A stretch of 64,000 nucleotides of DNA from Eukaryota sp. TZLM1-RC (Eukaryota > Metamonada: BaSk clade), in contig JAUPSS010000011.1 in NCBI GenBank assembly GCA_040285825.1, positions 434,001 through 498,000 of the forward strand, in the 5' to 3' direction. Of the stretch, positions 1 to 9,197 are shown piece after piece (position 1 is the stretch's first letter; each line of letters begins with the position of its first letter). The notes under the pieces were generated by a model that did no database searches, was not told the DNA's origin, and saw nothing but the letters and a program-made list of their open reading frames with translations. The translations under genes were made by a program, and so were the position numbers.

Positions 1-690
1 CAAATTGTAGTCCATATTTGAATGAGTTATCTTGTGAGCTCGAAAGATTACCTCCACAAATCTGGATTAAATGTATTCTCCAATCAATTCAAGAAAATCC
101 GAACCGATCTCTTTTTAATTTGCAGTTTTGCTGTAAAAAGCTTCAACAAAAATTGGCAAACATTTTTGAAAGCTTGGATTTTGTTGTCAGACTTGCCTTG
201 ATCAGGAAAAAGAATCCCGCTTTTGCAAATCTTTTACAAGATATGTGTGATCCTACAAGTTTATGGCACTCTATTAACTGATTCTGCCTGGACTTTGAAT
301 ATGAATTTCATAATATTTTCTGGCCTGATAATTTACCTCAAAATTTAATTTGTAAATGTAGTCAAAAAATTACAATTACTCTTTTGTTAAATTGTAAACA
401 TTTTATTACTTTTAAAAGCAAGGTTCATGATGCTGTAAGAGACCAATTATATTGTATGTGCAAGTCTCATAGAAGTGAATCTTTTCTGTAGCCGTCAAAC
501 ATGTTTGGTTCATGTAAAATACAATTTGTATCCATTTGTATTTTCTTTATTTCGTGCACTTGCTTCCACCGCTTTACGTTTTTTGACAGATTTTGAATTA
601 ATTGTAGAACGAATGGAAATTTTAACAGATTGTTTTGGCAAAGTAAAACAGTTCCTCTTTGGGAAAAACAATCTTTTGAGAAGGCACCAT
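1..690 (+). mobile_element. non-LTR retrotransposon 3' fragment, decayed
   Basis: Translation in shifting frames matches the C-terminal part of the retrotransposon family seen in better copies at 21591-22595 (-) and 50187-51150 (+). Recognisable pieces are a segment with PPQIWIKC and FCCKKLQQKL, a KKNPAFANLL block, an ICKCSQK...LLNCKHF zinc-like block, and a VHDAVRDQLYCMCKS block, followed by VKYNLYPFVFSLF. Several frameshifts and stops break it, so it is dead. It is cut by the left edge of the window. Confidence 0.75.
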
Positions 691-1078
691 CTTCATGAGC
701 CTTCAAGTAACTTTCATTATTGCAAGTTTTCAATTTTCCCTCCTTAGCAACTTTTTTTTGTGGCTTAATTTGTTGTATCCACCACAAATTGACAAGTAAT
801 GGAAGGGTTTAAGTGTGTGTGATTTAGTTCTCTTTTTTTATTTGATCAATATCTGTTCTGTTGATTAAATAGTGATGATGCTCGTGACATCAAAAGCAAT
901 TTGACAGCAAACTCTAAAACCAATATTTTCACATGTAGCATGTAGCAAACTGCATTAATAAAATGAGTTTGTAGATTTGAATGAGGACAAGACTGACTTA
1001 TTAATCAAAGACAAAATGATTTAAATAACATTAAATTAAATACAAGAGCAACTACGAAGCTACCAAAATCTGAAGAGT

Positions 1079-1479
1079 CTAGGTACTACCAACTGGTGAT
1101 GTCAAAACAGCACTGTAGTTTACTAAAAACTTTGCATGTGTATCAACAAGATCCAAATCTGAGATAAGCCAAAACAACAAAACAAACCTAAATCAGTGGC
1201 AAAGGGAATGACCTCTTCTACATCTATAAGAGTGTCTGGACTGTTAATAGTGCCTACAAAGTCAGCAGAACGACCAACCAGTGCACGCATTTGACGGTCT
1301 ATATCAGAAAAGATAACGTACTTGGTGGAATTACCAGGAATAGTTACTTCCAAGGCCTCACTACCTTGATAATTTGTGACTTTTGTTATTTTAGCAGAAA
1401 GTGTGACCTGTCGACTAATGTATTCATTCCAAAGAGTTGCATTGACTGGAGGAGGTGTGGCGTAAGCTGTGTGGTCCAT
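1079..1479 (-). CDS. RPA3: Replication protein A 14 kDa subunit (RPA3-like), one 29-nt intron
   Basis: RPA3 is the small OB-fold subunit of the heterotrimeric single-strand DNA-binding complex RPA, used in nuclear replication and repair. The protein begins MDHTAYATPPPVNATLWNEY, then shows the family pattern of a short N-terminus, 'R.V.L.AKI', a beta-rich middle and 'VGTINSPDTLIDVEEVIPFATDLDLDLVD'-like sequence (shown in parts by the exons). The unspliced frame runs into unrelated Phe/Leu-rich sequence. Removing 1159-1187 on the minus strand (GTTTGT...CTCAG) restores a typical RPA3 acidic turn (DLDLDLVDTHAKF) and ends at TAG 1079-1081. The spliced protein is about 123 residues, the usual RPA3 length. 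The call rests on overall fold pattern; an unrelated OB-fold protein is the alternative. Confidence 0.75.
1159..1187 (-). other. 29-nt spliceosomal intron in RPA3
   Basis: Minus-strand sequence starts GTTTGT and ends TTATCTCAG. Removal joins GATTTAG to ATTTGG in phase and replaces a low-complexity read-through with a family-like C-terminus. The boundaries match the 31-nt candidate at 7150-7180. Confidence 0.75.
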
Positions 1480-1796
1480 TCTTTCAGATATTGGTCCAGC
1501 AGAAGTGTATGAGATATTCTTATAAGATTTGCAAAGTAGCTTGAATACTTTTCACTTTCTGTGTCTTAGTTCCGACTTTATTCATATATTTCGATCCACA
1601 AATCCTCTTATTACTAGGCCTTTGGCCCAGATGTTTAATGAATTACGTGCAAAAGTTTTAATTTGACGGTCTTTTGAACCAAATTAAACAAAAATTAGGC
1701 ATAAGTTTATTAATTATTGGATAATTTATATTTACCTTATGTCATCGTAGTAACTGATAACATGCTTGGCTGTAGTCTCAGAAATGTATTTTTATC

Positions 1797-3330
1797 AATA
1801 GAAAAGGGCTTTCTCCTTACCTTGCTTGTCGGGCTCGTCAATTGGCGTCTAACGTGAAGACAAGTTTTCCTAAAATTTGTCAATCCTGGACAAAAAACTT
1901 TTTTCGTGCTCATTGTAGAGCTCTAGATAAAACAAATGTCTTTGTCAATTATATGCTCTCTTTTACCAGATGAACCATTAGCCCAACCCGAGGAAGTAGT
2001 TGTTGATTCTGTTCTTGAGCACTACATCAATTTCAATATGAATTATTCAAGAGAAAGATTCTTTTTATTAAATGTATGTAGGTTTATCTTGAACTTCCTT
2101 CAGAGATTTCCTGCTACTGCTTCTCTACTGTTTTCACATGATAAAATCACCTATTCATCAAAAGAAATTGTTGAGCTTTTTCTCTTTAATCCTAAATTTC
2201 ACAATATTTACTCACTTTCGTTTCTCACATGCATTGCTGGAAGAAATTTAGAATAATACCTTTAGCTTCTCATAAAGGTTCTAAATTTCATGAGGTACCT
2301 TCACAAATTTTCCACTCTGTGAAAAAATTCCCACTTATTGAAGGATCATCTTCCAAAACAAAGTTCATCAAAAATAGATGTCTGAAACGAATATTCAAAC
2401 AATGTCCTTACCAGAAATTTAATATCAACAGAAAAAGTTTGAAAAATAGATTTAAAAATTTTTTTATTGAAAACTTATGGTAATAAACTGCTTTTGACCT
2501 TTGAAGGTAAAAATAATGACTCAGAAAACACAGATGAGCTGGATGAACCACCGAAAAAGAAACGAAGATTGAAAAAAGAAATGAAAAGTGACCCTGATGC
2601 CAACAAAACCAGAGAAACACAGTTGAAGGGTACTAAACAAATGCCCAATCGAAGACGTAGACATCCAGTCGCAATTTTACTTGAAAGGCCCCTTATTGGC
2701 GTTGATCTGAGACAATCTAGATTATGTGGTTACTTCTTAACTGCTAATCAATGTGGAGTTATCCCTTGTCCAACTGACAGGACATACATGACAAAACCTT
2801 CACCCAGTAAACACTCTCCTAACCAACATTCCGTTCAAAATTTCAACCAATATTTGAACCATTGGAATTTGGTCAGGAGGAAAGTGTATTTGGAAAGTAA
2901 TCGCCAGAAATGGAAAATAATTAAATTTGATAACCGAAGATGAAAAGAGAGACGGTTCAGAGAGACTCTCAACAAATTTCAAAGGCTGGCTGGACATCCT
3001 GAAAAACTCTACCTTGCTGTGGGTTCTGCTAATTTCCCTTCTCATTTACGAAAAGTCAATCGATATGGATCAGCAAGGGCTTTTAGAAATTGGTTGTGTT
3101 ATCAAAAGGACGTGAAGCACTTGTCAACCAGTGAATTTTATACCAGCAAACTTTCCAGTTGTTGCATGGCCGAGAATATTCAAGTAAGCTCATGGTGGAT
3201 GCGTATTTCTACTGAGTGTCAAATAGTATATGACAGGGATATTTCTGCTGCAAAAAATATTCGAATTAAGAAGAAAGCGGAATTGTGGCCGGAAAGATAC
3301 ATTTTCCCAGATGCTCTATTGAGGAGATGA
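1797..3330 (+). pseudogene. Fanzor (eukaryotic TnpB-like nuclease), lineage C, decayed
   Basis: Fanzors are eukaryotic relatives of transposon TnpB and are RNA-guided DNA nucleases. Pieces appear in order over three frames: an N-terminal Arg/Lys-rich segment (SPYLACRARQLASNV, about 1810), the region after ATG 1936 (MSLSIICSLLPDEP), FRIIPLASHKGS (about 2245), a basic linker with KKKRR, a RuvC-I-like GVDLRQSRLCGYFLT (about 2700), SEFYTSKLSSCC (about 3130) and a RuvC-III-like YDRDISAAKNI (about 3230). Frame changes near 1960, 2250 and 2475 and an in-frame TGA at 2941-2943 disable it. No GT-AG micro-intron repairs these overlapping frames. The motif set differs from lineages A and B, so it is a separate family. 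The family assignment is by motif only. Confidence 0.65.
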
Positions 3331-3707
3331 ATGGGTAACCTGAGCATACAGAAACAAAAATTTTGGAACAACTGATATTTTATTTTGAGTTCATTATTAT
3401 TTTTTGAAAATCTTTTGAGACCAATCTACAAATAGCTTAGTAGCATTTGGTAGGTCCACTTAGATACATCAAGTCGCGAGGCTTTGTTCTGAGAAAGCAG
3501 TAGGTGTATTTAAGTGAGGTAGCCCATTGATGAAGATCATGATTGTCTTTGTCAAATGACACTACATGTTTCTTACAGCCTGTGAGTAGACATTGAGAAA
3601 GTTGAAAACAGGAGTGAATTTCACAGGGGAATGCATGATAAGTGAAATTCTCAGTATTCTGGTAATTCTGCATTCCAGATTGTTCTATACTTGATCTTTT
3701 AGTGTAA
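3331..3707. other. intergenic, nothing recognised
   Basis: AT-rich spacer between the Fanzor relic and the RecQ gene. The minus-strand reading frame here (3437-3673) has no recognisable motif and I do not call it. Confidence 0.5.
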
Positions 3708-5210
3708 ATGAGTAATTCACTGTCTTATACGCTCAAAAATGTGTTCAACCTTGACAGTTTTCGCCCTGGCCAGGAAGATGCCATTCGTTCTATTCTACAG
3801 GGCCAAGATGTCTTTGTCAATGCACCAACAGGCTTTGGAAAAAGTTTAACTTATCTACTCCCTTCTTTATTGAAACCAGGACTATGCTTTTGTGTCTTTC
3901 CTCTTGTTTCACTTCTCAATGACCAGAGAAGTAAACTTAAAACACTCCAAATACCTTATGGGATACTTGCGCCATCTCTAGACCCAGAACAGTCTTCACT
4001 GACCTCCCAGTTGTTGAACAATATGGAACACGTGAACTTAAAGGTGGTCCTCACAACACCAGAGTCTATTACGTTAAAGAAAAATCTATCTCTATTAGAA
4101 TCTCTGTATTCTCGAAATTTGGTATCCTTTTTTACAATAGATGAATGCCATTTAGTATGCGAGTGGAATTCTTTTCGATCGGCTTTCAATAAACTCAATA
4201 TCCTCCGTTCAAAGTTTCCCTCAACTCCACTGCTTGCTCTGACTGCCACTGCTTCGAAGGAGGTTAAAAAGCATGTTTTTTCAAAGCTTAAGTTGAAATC
4301 ATCTACTGTCACGGTGACTGTAGCTCCTGATCGCCCAAATATTAAATACTCTGTTTTATTCAAAGAATTACAATCAAATCCATTATTTGCACTTCAAAAT
4401 CTTGTTAAATCATTTTTTGATCAATACAAGCATAAACGAGGTATTGTCTTTGTTCACAAAAGATCAACATGCGAAGAACTTTCTCAACAATTGAAAACAA
4501 ATGAGATCAATACTTTTGTTTATCATGCAGGATTAGAAATGCTGGAAAGAAACAAAATTCAAACAGAGTTTGGTCAGACAATTAATTCTGTTATTTGTTG
4601 TACCATATCCTTTGGGTTAGGGGTAGACGTCAATGCAGACTTTGTGATTCACTACCAACCACCACACAACATCAATCAGTTCTATCAAGAGTCTGGACGT
4701 TGTGGAAGGGACGGAAGCCAATCAGAGAGTGTTGTGTTCTATGATAGAGAGGATTTAACAAGATACAAGAACATTTTTGCATTGGAAGGGAGACAGAAAC
4801 ATCAATCTAATGCCAAGTCTGTTCTCTCTTCGTCCCAGTCAACTTTTCAGGAAGATTATGAAGAAAAGATGACTGGACTTGAAGATATCATGTTATATTG
4901 TGAGGCAAGACGCTGTAAAAGGGCAGTCTTGCTTAAACATTTTGCAGCAACAGTGAATCCTGAAAGAGACAGAACAAGGTGTTGTGATTACTGTGAAAAT
5001 CCAAAAAAGATCAACATCCAACTCAGCAACTTGGAAATGAGACAAGTTAATAGTTCCGGATTGCATACAAGTGAGGTGAAACGACCACAGAAATCCAACC
5101 AGAGCAAGACACAGTTACCATCTCTCATGAGTGCCTCTCAATTTAAACAAACTCAATCTCTGAAGCGCAAATCATCTGGATTTAAGCTTCTAAAAAACCC
5201 TAGGTCATAA
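3708..5210 (+). CDS. RecQ-family ATP-dependent DNA helicase
   Basis: A 3'-5' superfamily-2 DNA helicase of the RecQ family, which unwinds recombination and replication intermediates in the nucleus. The 500-residue protein starts at ATG 3708. It has motif 0 FRPGQ (about residue 18), Walker A APTGFGKS (39-46), DECH as the DExH box (about 145), SAT-like LALTATAS, the RecQ motif VI QESGRCGRDGS (about 330) and a RecQ zinc-binding cluster with paired cysteines (YCEARRCKR...RTRCCDYC, about 398-428). The last 70 residues are Lys/Ser/Gln-rich and probably disordered. There is no winged-helix/HRDC region of the BLM/WRN type, so it is a short, RECQL5-like form. No intron is needed. It sits alone on the plus strand. 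Confidence 0.95.
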   Translation: MSNSLSYTLKNVFNLDSFRPGQEDAIRSILQGQDVFVNAPTGFGKSLTYLLPSLLKPGLCFCVFPLVSLLNDQRSKLKTLQIPYGILAPSLDPEQSSLTSQLLNNMEHVNLKVVLTTPESITLKKNLSLLESLYSRNLVSFFTIDECHLVCEWNSFRSAFNKLNILRSKFPSTPLLALTATASKEVKKHVFSKLKLKSSTVTVTVAPDRPNIKYSVLFKELQSNPLFALQNLVKSFFDQYKHKRGIVFVHKRSTCEELSQQLKTNEINTFVYHAGLEMLERNKIQTEFGQTINSVICCTISFGLGVDVNADFVIHYQPPHNINQFYQESGRCGRDGSQSESVVFYDREDLTRYKNIFALEGRQKHQSNAKSVLSSSQSTFQEDYEEKMTGLEDIMLYCEARRCKRAVLLKHFAATVNPERDRTRCCDYCENPKKINIQLSNLEMRQVNSSGLHTSEVKRPQKSNQSKTQLPSLMSASQFKQTQSLKRKSSGFKLLKNPRS

Positions 5211-5428
5211 GTTGAGGTAACTATGTTTTTATCTGAATAATAATCAATCCTCAAAAAATAAGCAATCTACCCTTGGAAACTGTTATTCTAGACCGTTTGA
5301 ATTTGATTGTCTACGTGATTGATTGTGATTGGACTAACATTCGTTTAATGATAGGGTTTGTTGTCTTTTGTTAAATGAATTGCAATGGCCCTAACCCTTG
5401 CAGATTGACAGTCTGTTATCTACTGTTT

Positions 5429-5555
5429 AGCTATCGGTGTAGAATATGAACGTAATGCTGTGAGTAGGTTCAGTAATAGTGACGCTTGTTTGGAGGATAT
5501 TGAATTCTAGATGGTTATTTTTATCTCAATAAATATTCCAGTTTTTAAAAAAAAA
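5429..5555 (+). mobile_element. 127-bp 5'-truncated retrotransposon insertion with 14-bp target duplication
   Basis: Matches the extreme 3' end of the family (from AGCTATNGGTGTAGAATATG through GATATTGAATTCTAG and AATAAATATTCCAG to an A tail). It is flanked by perfect direct repeats GTTATCTACTGTTT at 5415-5428 and 5556-5569. This is the signature of target-primed reverse transcription with strong 5' truncation. It lies in the RecQ-coiled-coil intergenic space and the element ORF is reduced to its last codons. Confidence 0.95.
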
Positions 5556-5569
5556 GTTATCTACTGTTT

Positions 5570-5872
5570 TGTCATCAATGATCAATACTACTGAAGTAGC
5601 TGGGATCACTCAAAATCTATAAGGAACTTGGTTTTGCGAATTTGAGATGGAATAGCTGCCTTCTCTACTTTCTTCTCATGCTCCAATATCGATACTCCTC
5701 TATGCTGCATTGAGTAGTGGATACTTGGTAGTATGAATAAATTAAAATCAGTAATTAAAAAAATTGGTTTTTTTAAAGAGTATAGGATTTTTACATGAAG
5801 ACTTAAAAAAGATTTAATACAAATGACTGCTAAATAGAAATCATTATTGATCTAATATACAAACCCTCCGAC
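5570..5872. other. intergenic, nothing recognised
   Basis: AT-rich spacer between the short retrotransposon insertion and the 3' end of the coiled-coil gene. I see no coding motif or structured repeat. Confidence 0.5.
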
Positions 5873-7508
5873 CTAATCCCGACCTAACTGACTACGACTT
5901 TGTTTAGCTTCTCTTCTTCTTCTCCTTTCTTTTTCCCTTTCCTCCACCTGTTTAGAAACATCATCCAGTTTTGCTTGAGATTCCAGAACAGATTCTTCAC
6001 GGTTGAGGACTTCGCTAGTGGTAGAAGATATGAATTCAGCAAAAGAAGAAGAACGAGATCTTGTTGTAGGTGTTGGTGTTGGTGAATCGACTTTTGATTT
6101 CTTTTCAGATATTCTTTTTTTCAAGATCCTTTTTAGTTTGTTTAGTTTTTGTAACCGAATTTCCTTTTCTTCATCAGTTTCCCCTTCCTTTTCCCTTGAC
6201 AATTCGTTTAACAACTCCTTAATCTTTGATGAAGGAATTTTTACACCTTGTCTGGGTGAAGAGGGTTCTTCATACTTTAGTGGAGAAGCAGGAACTTCCA
6301 CCTCACTAACTACAGATACTTCATCAACAACAAAAGAACGGAATTTGTCCTTAGCTCTGGTCAGCTTGTCATGAACAAATGAGGAAAAATCTTCACTAGT
6401 GAATGAATTACCTTTAAAAGATAACCTCCCGATAGAATCCAAGTCGTCATCAATTGATTGCCTAATCAACTCCTCTTTATCTTTGGCTAATTCACTCTCC
6501 GCAAGCCTTTGTCTTTCTTCCTGGTCAACTGCTTCAATCTTGGATAGAATATCTTCAATTACTGATTGTATCTCAGCAGGATTCACTCCATCAGTGTCTC
6601 TTTCGGCTGCACTTCTGGCAATTGACCTTCTCTTTTCCTCCTCAATACGATCTTGAATCTTTTTTTGTTCTTCGTCAATAATTTCTTGAACTTCTTCTGA
6701 TTTTAATCTACCAGCTTGGCTCAATTGTTTAATTAAGTTTTGTTCAGAGAGTTGGTTGTCGGATGAAGTGAGACTCTCTTCCTTGGCTTGCAAAAGTTTA
6801 GCAGCAAGTTCTGTAGCTAGAATTCTCGAGTTTTCTTGCTCCTTTTTGACCTCCTCAGCGGTCCTGCTTCTCAAATCCTCAATTTCCATGGCATTAATCT
6901 CTTTTTCCAATAACTGCTCTTCAAGGTACTCTTCTCGGCTGGCAGTAGCTCTCTTATGGCGAAGTGTCTGCTTTAACATTTGCTTCAGGTCTTTTCTTCT
7001 TCTTTTACAAAACTTTTCGAGCTCATCTGCATGCTGCTGTGTGGTAGGGCCAGGTGACCAACTTCTGTGTTTAGAGAGTCGTTCGTGTAGTCTTCGTCCG
7101 GAGTTGAGTTCAAGGGCGGCAAGGGTAAGTTCGGTTGAAGGTTTACGGGCTGAGGTGAGAAGGGGAAGAAAAGTACAAACTGAGGTTTCCAGACAGAAGA
7201 AGTGAAAGCATGTGTTGTGGGGTAAGGTTCTTGCGCCAGCGGGAGTCATCCTGAACAAGACGATTGGCCCTATCAATGGAGGCATCTATGAAATGACCAA
7301 GGGAGACTAGTGTCTCGAATCGTGAGGGATAAATAGAGCTGAGACCATATGTGATTTCAGGATCAAGTTGAGGCGGTGACTGAAGAATAGAAGAGAAGCG
7401 TGAATTGATTGAGGTCAGACAGCTGTCCAGGCGATGATCTATTGATTGAAGGGAAGTAGCGATGTTTTCAGCTTGACGAAGAGCGAATCTACGGCTAGTT
7501 TGAGTCAT
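5873..7508 (-). CDS. Coiled-coil protein of unknown function, one 31-nt intron
   Basis: Two overlapping minus-strand reading frames become one gene if a 31-nt intron (7150-7180, GTTTGT...CTCAG) is removed. The spliced length is 1605 nt, giving 534 residues. The start is ATG 7506-7508 (MTQTSRRFALRQAE). The N-terminal 110 residues are mixed alpha-helical; residues from about 150 to 330 are long Glu/Lys/Arg-rich heptad-like coiled coil (EEYLEEQLLEKEINAMEIED and similar); the rest is Ser/Thr-rich, with a second helical stretch (IKELLNELSREKEGETDEEK) and a basic C-terminus. I do not recognise a family; a cytoskeletal or flagellar role would be a guess. Its 5' leader is the right end of a Fanzor fragment, and its first codons are duplicated upstream at 7876-7903. 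Sequence opposite this gene gives long Ser/Leu-rich shadow frames. Confidence 0.75.
7150..7180 (-). other. 31-nt spliceosomal intron in the coiled-coil gene
   Basis: Minus-strand sequence begins GTTTGTACTTTTC and ends TCACCTCAG. Removing 31 nt (length 1 modulo 3) joins the two frames, giving LTRKPSTEL across the junction. The same splice boundaries appear in RPA3. The alternative is a frameshift or an assembly error. Confidence 0.65.
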
Positions 7509-7877
7509 TCTTGCAGATGATGTCTATAAACAATGAAATAAGTGTCCTTTTACACCAATGTAGAGGGTCTGAGTTTTTTATACTCTTAATACCTTCTTTT
7601 CAGAACCTTCATCAACCTTGGCTCTCTGTAGGTATATTGGTCTATCTCCACGATTTACGTGTGATTCCATCATCACCAACATATTCAGCGAAGCATTTCG
7701 ATCTCTATTCCACAAACTTTCGCATGATTTACACATGGTAAGCCCGTGACGAATAGACATCTCATGCCTCTTCCATGTCTTAGGATTTCTGCACCATCGA
7801 TATGTTTCAACTGTTTTCTCCGCTTTCTTACAGTTGAAACAACATCAACTGGTTCCTTTAGGGGACGCTTGTTTGGA
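7509..7877 (-). pseudogene. Fanzor lineage B, C-terminal fragment with right end
   Basis: The minus-strand frame 7578-7760 carries the diagnostic Fanzor C-terminus: GLTMCKSCESLWNRDRNASL followed by a G-D-R-P-x-Y tail, i.e. half a zinc ribbon plus the RuvC-III Asp in RD. Upstream sequence (to about 7877) continues in another frame with basic residues (VRKRRKQLKH), so at least one frameshift is present. The 3' noncoding part (7509-7577) is nearly the same as in the copies at 7911-8080 and 17840-17920 and ends in AGACATCATCTGCAAG, right at the start codon of the coiled-coil gene. RuvC-I and RuvC-II are missing. Confidence 0.75.
7803..7841 (-). repeat. 12-bp perfect inverted repeat (15-nt loop) inside Fanzor lineage B
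   Basis: Arms TGTTTCAACTGT (7803-7814) and ACAGTTGAAACA (7830-7841) can pair perfectly in RNA. The same pair is kept in the copy at 17586-17625 with a 16-nt loop. It lies just upstream of the zinc-ribbon codons. Confidence 0.85.
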
Positions 7878-8080
7878 GCGAATCTACGGCTAGTTTGAGT
7901 CATTCTTGCAGATGATGTCTATAAACAATGAAATAAGTGTCCTTTTACACCAATGTAGAGGGTCTGAGTTTTTTATACTTAAACCCTTAATTCCTTTTTC
8001 TTTGAACTTTTATCAACCTTGGCTCTCTGTAGGAATACCGGTCTATCTCCACCATTTACATGTGCTTCCTTCGTGTTTCA
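7876..8080 (-). repeat. Second copy of gene start plus Fanzor right end (tandem duplication)
   Basis: About 200 bp repeat 7481-7685 at an offset of 395 bp. The unit contains the first codons of the coiled-coil gene (7876-7903), the boundary at CTTGCAGATGATG, and the Fanzor 3' noncoding region into the last codons. Small indels near 7978-8000 show it is not very recent. The result is a Fanzor fragment flanked on both sides by the same gene start. Confidence 0.8.
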
Positions 8081-8365
8081 TGACAGTGTACAGCAGAACG
8101 AGTTCTTTGAGTTACATGCTACTGTTGTCTAGTGGATGAATATCTATAAATTCTTTGAATCAAGATACTTTTTTCTACTTTGTTGCATAGAATTAGTGAA
8201 TAGAAACTGATCCAGGAAGAGAGCATTCATTTTTGCAAGTTTTTCTTCAGAGTTGGGATGCTAACATATTATTTAGATCAAATCAAGAACAAAGCCAAGT
8301 GTCCAAGGTGCCTTCTTTAGGAGACATACATTCTCTATCTAAACATTGGAACAAGATATGAAGAA
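8081..8365. other. intergenic, with left target duplication of the next insertion
   Basis: No coding signal. The left copy of the 13-bp target duplication AAGATATGAAGAA is at 8353-8365. Confidence 0.6.
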
Positions 8366-9032
8366 TATTTTAAACTGTAAGTATTTTATAACTTATCGCT
8401 CAATTGTTCATGACTCAGTTCGTGATCAATTATATGCCATGTGCAAAAGTTTCAATATAGAGGCATTTATTGAGCCATTAGTACGTAAGCTGTCTTCAGA
8501 TCAAACTGATGATTGCTTTGGTAAAAGAATGGCAGATTTAGTAGCTCCAGGGATCGATGGTGTTCTCAATGTTGTGGATGTTGTCTCAGTAGATGTCTGC
8601 AACAATTCTGCTGCTCGTTTGGTGTATTCCGCTGATTCGCCGTTATCTTACGCCGAAAAAAAGAAGATAAAAAATATGAAGTACCATTGGCACAGTTAGG
8701 TAGAGTGGAACATGTGAAATATCAGTTTGTGCCGTTTGCAATTTCTCTTTTTGGCAATATTGGACCTTCAGGGTTGCACTTTTTGGAAAATTTTAAAATA
8801 GTGTTACTAAATTGGTCTGGTTAAACAATGAATTCCACTTTCTGGTTAAATAGAATTGTTTTGTGCATTTTCAAGTCTATTCCAACAATGATTTCAAAGG
8901 CACTTTTAGCTATTGGTGTAGAATATGAACGTAATGCTGTGAGTAGGTTTAGTAATAGTGACGCTGGTTTGGAGGATATTGAATTCTAGATGGTTATTTT
9001 TATCTCAATAAATATTCCAGTTTTTTTAAAAA
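8366..9032 (+). mobile_element. 5'-truncated retrotransposon copy (667 bp) with 13-bp target duplication
   Basis: Flanked by AAGATATGAAGAA at 8353-8365 and 9033-9045 and ending in an A-rich tail. The ORF covers the endonuclease-region blocks LNCKYFITYRSIVHDSVRDQLYAMC, RMADLVAPGIDGVLNVVDV and DSPLSYAEKKKIKN, then shifts frame in the A-rich run near 8670. A TAA is present in the later frame (near 8821), where the intact copy at 50.9 kb has a basic codon. Confidence 0.95.
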
Positions 9033-9197
9033 AAGATATGAAGAACTCAAATTAGTAAACAAATACAGTATTTATCAAAACTACACAGGATTCAGGAACT
9101 GAAAAAAACAAAGAATTAATAAAACAAACAAGAAATAATAATAACCAATAATAAAAGTTTAAATGGAAAAATAATACAAGTTCGATAAAAACATCAC

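Noticed and set aside
6003-7205. Long plus-strand Ser/Leu-rich frames
   Set aside because: They are antisense to the coiled-coil gene, with composition explained by Glu/Lys/Arg codons on the other strand.
7862-7880. Retrotransposon 3' fragment suggested by GACGCTTGTTTGGAG
   Set aside because: Only 15 bp match and there is no tail or target duplication; it may be chance or a junction scar.
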